This document shows positions 62,864 through 64,000 of a DNA stretch of 64,000 bases, in pieces. The stretch's first letter is position 1. The number at the start of each line of letters is the position of its first letter. Source of the stretch: an uncultured Saprospiraceae bacterium (GTDB lineage Bacteria; Bacteroidota; Bacteroidia; Chitinophagales; Saprospiraceae); contig CALGAW010000003.1 in assembly GCA_937959115.1 (NCBI GenBank), positions 1 through 64,000 on the forward strand. Direction: 5' to 3'. The notes below the pieces were generated by a model, which was not told the origin of the DNA, made no database searches, and saw nothing but the letters and a program-made list of their open reading frames with translations. The position numbers were made by a program, and so were the translations under genes.

Positions 62864-63892
62864 TTGTTAAAAAAGAAAAAATTAGTCATCCTTTCGGATA
62901 ACATTGGGTTAAACTTCTCAGGAGGTGCGATTGCTACTTGTAGGATTTTCGAAACCATTCAGAATCAATTTGATACGATTGTCCTTATTGGTAAACAGCT
63001 AGGAGAACATCCCTTTACTAAGTTTCAGTTTCTACAATGGAGTAAAAAGGAAGAAGCATTAAAGCATATCCTTTCAATACCGAAGGAGGAAGCTGTGTTT
63101 TATGGTGATTTCTACCTTGCAGATTATTTCACTTTTGTGCATGTTCCCTTTTTCTTTACTTATCATGATAATTGGCCAGATCAACAACGATTTGGGATTG
63201 CTAATCGTCTCAATGCTGCTTTTTTCATTCCGATTTACAGTCGTATCTTCAATCAGGCCAGCCATGTGATCACCGTTTCTGAGTTTAAATTGGACTACGT
63301 TAAACAATTTACGACCAAGACATCTCTGATTAGAAATGGGATCAACCAACAACCAAGCAAGCAGATAGCTTTGCACAGAAGAGCGGAACAGCCCCTCAAC
63401 GTAATTATGCTGGGCAATATCGATGATCGGAAATACAGTTGGGCGATCGAAGTATTCAATCAGTTGACACACCTTAGTACTGAACACTTAGAAGTTCACG
63501 TCTTTGGCCATCAAAATGACAATCAGATCACCGAGCAATTACGCGACCTTCCTTTTGTTGAGTTAAAGGGTTTTCAGTCCGCCATTGACTTCTCTGATTA
63601 TCACCTAATGCTGATGACATCTAAGATGGAGAATCTTTCTATATCTGTTTGTGATGCGCTTGCCAACCATACACCTGTTTTGTGTTTTGATGTCGGTGGC
63701 TTGAAAGAAGCGGTAGAGCACACTCAAAATGGTTGGTTGATACCAGAGGGCGATATCCAGCAAATGGCAAGCGTTTTACAACAAATTGTCAACCGTGAGA
63801 TTTCTTTTAATTTTGATTCGCAAGATTTGTCGGCATTTGATTGGAAAGTGGCAGGCGAACACTATTTAACTATTTTCAACCAATACTTATGA
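62864..63892 (+). CDS. Family 4 glycosyltransferase
   Basis: A 342-residue GT-B fold enzyme. N-domain: LVILSDNIGLNFSGGAIATC, HVITVSEFKLDYV, SLIRNGINQQ; C-domain: VIMLGNIDDRKYSWAIEVF, VHVFGH, MTSKMENLSISVCDALANHT, VLCFDVGGLKEAVEHTQNGW, where the Glu of KMENLSISVCDAL corresponds to the nucleotide-sugar-binding EX7E region. The start is TTG, four bases after the PTPS-like stop; the gene overlaps the next by four bases (ATGA). In this operon it presumably glycosylates the pathway product. Confidence 0.85.
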   Translation: MLKKKKLVILSDNIGLNFSGGAIATCRIFETIQNQFDTIVLIGKQLGEHPFTKFQFLQWSKKEEALKHILSIPKEEAVFYGDFYLADYFTFVHVPFFFTYHDNWPDQQRFGIANRLNAAFFIPIYSRIFNQASHVITVSEFKLDYVKQFTTKTSLIRNGINQQPSKQIALHRRAEQPLNVIMLGNIDDRKYSWAIEVFNQLTHLSTEHLEVHVFGHQNDNQITEQLRDLPFVELKGFQSAIDFSDYHLMLMTSKMENLSISVCDALANHTPVLCFDVGGLKEAVEHTQNGWLIPEGDIQQMASVLQQIVNREISFNFDSQDLSAFDWKVAGEHYLTIFNQYL

Positions 63893-64000
63893 GTGTAGAT
63901 GATCTAGGATTTAATCCTGCTTGGCTTACAGAACGATTTCCGTTTGACTCCAAGGCACGTAATCAAGAGGTAGAATCCGCCTGCCTTGACTATCTTGCTT
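63889..64000 (+). CDS. SAM-dependent methyltransferase, N-terminal fragment (cut by window end)
   Basis: The first 37 codons of a gene that runs past the window, starting with an ATG overlapping the glycosyltransferase stop. The start, FNPAWLTERFPFDSKARNQ, resembles the WLxxREPxDxxAR opening of methyltransferases that I recall from the same PTPS/MDR/RibD-like clusters of other bacteria. The SAM-binding motif lies outside, so the call rests on this resemblance and on context. Confidence 0.5.
   Translation, partial: MSVDDLGFNPAWLTERFPFDSKARNQEVESACLDYLA

Overview
The window looks like a chromosomal segment of a Bacteroidota bacterium, most likely of the Flavobacteriales. The evidence is several type IX secretion (T9SS) C-terminal sorting domains of type A and type B, SprB-type and PKD repeat surface proteins, a periplasmic-propeller (Reg_prop/Y_Y_Y) histidine kinase, TAnnTTTG-like -7 promoter elements, no obvious Shine-Dalgarno sequences and AT-rich intergenic DNA. 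I saw no rRNA, tRNA, CRISPR array, insertion sequence or replication origin.

Layout. (1) 1-9.7 kb: the 3' end of gnd (6-phosphogluconate dehydrogenase), a decayed LysM-like fragment, and exported proteins of mostly unknown role. Two can be named: a divergent pentein (agmatine/peptidylarginine deiminase fold) with a cysteine-rich insert, and a SASA-type esterase lipoprotein. (2) 9.7-18.8 kb: a small hypothetical gene, a phosphoribosyltransferase, a T9SS-exported subtilase, an Fe-S oxidoreductase pair with a conserved companion, an HD-domain protein and a short PKD/T9SS protein. (3) 19.2-51.3 kb: three giant surface-protein genes, all on the minus strand: 18 PKD domains (2140 aa), about 35 SprB repeats (about 4543 aa) and 15 tandem-95 domains (about 2136 aa). 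They are interleaved with two plus-strand genes for a LytS-type kinase and a LytTR response regulator. (4) 52.1-56.5 kb: a DUF4846 lipoprotein, an SBBP-repeat propeller and a glutamate-cysteine-ligase-like/CBS fusion. (5) 56.7-64 kb: a tightly packed plus-strand run with a lipoprotein, an alpha/beta hydrolase, a methyltransferase, a sulfotransferase and an FkbM methyltransferase. It ends in a RibD-like reductase, an MDR dehydrogenase, a PTPS-like protein, a GT4 glycosyltransferase and a methyltransferase cut by the window edge.

Two systems stand out. First, the giant-adhesin island carries its own LytS/LytTR pair, whose two genes flank the SprB giant. The divergent intergenic region before the regulator holds three direct repeats at exactly 20-bp spacing (43731, 43751, 43771) that match the LytTR-type binding consensus, which suggests a dedicated adhesin switch. 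All three giants are also built from multi-domain DNA blocks: about 480 bp (2 PKD), about 684 bp (3 SprB, alternating cysteine patterns) and exactly 876 bp (3 tandem-95). Second, the 60.5-64 kb operon resembles an uncharacterised pterin/RibD-linked biosynthetic cluster seen in other phyla. Its PTPS-like member lacks the normal HGH zinc motif and the catalytic cysteine, so its product is probably not an ordinary queuosine or folate intermediate.
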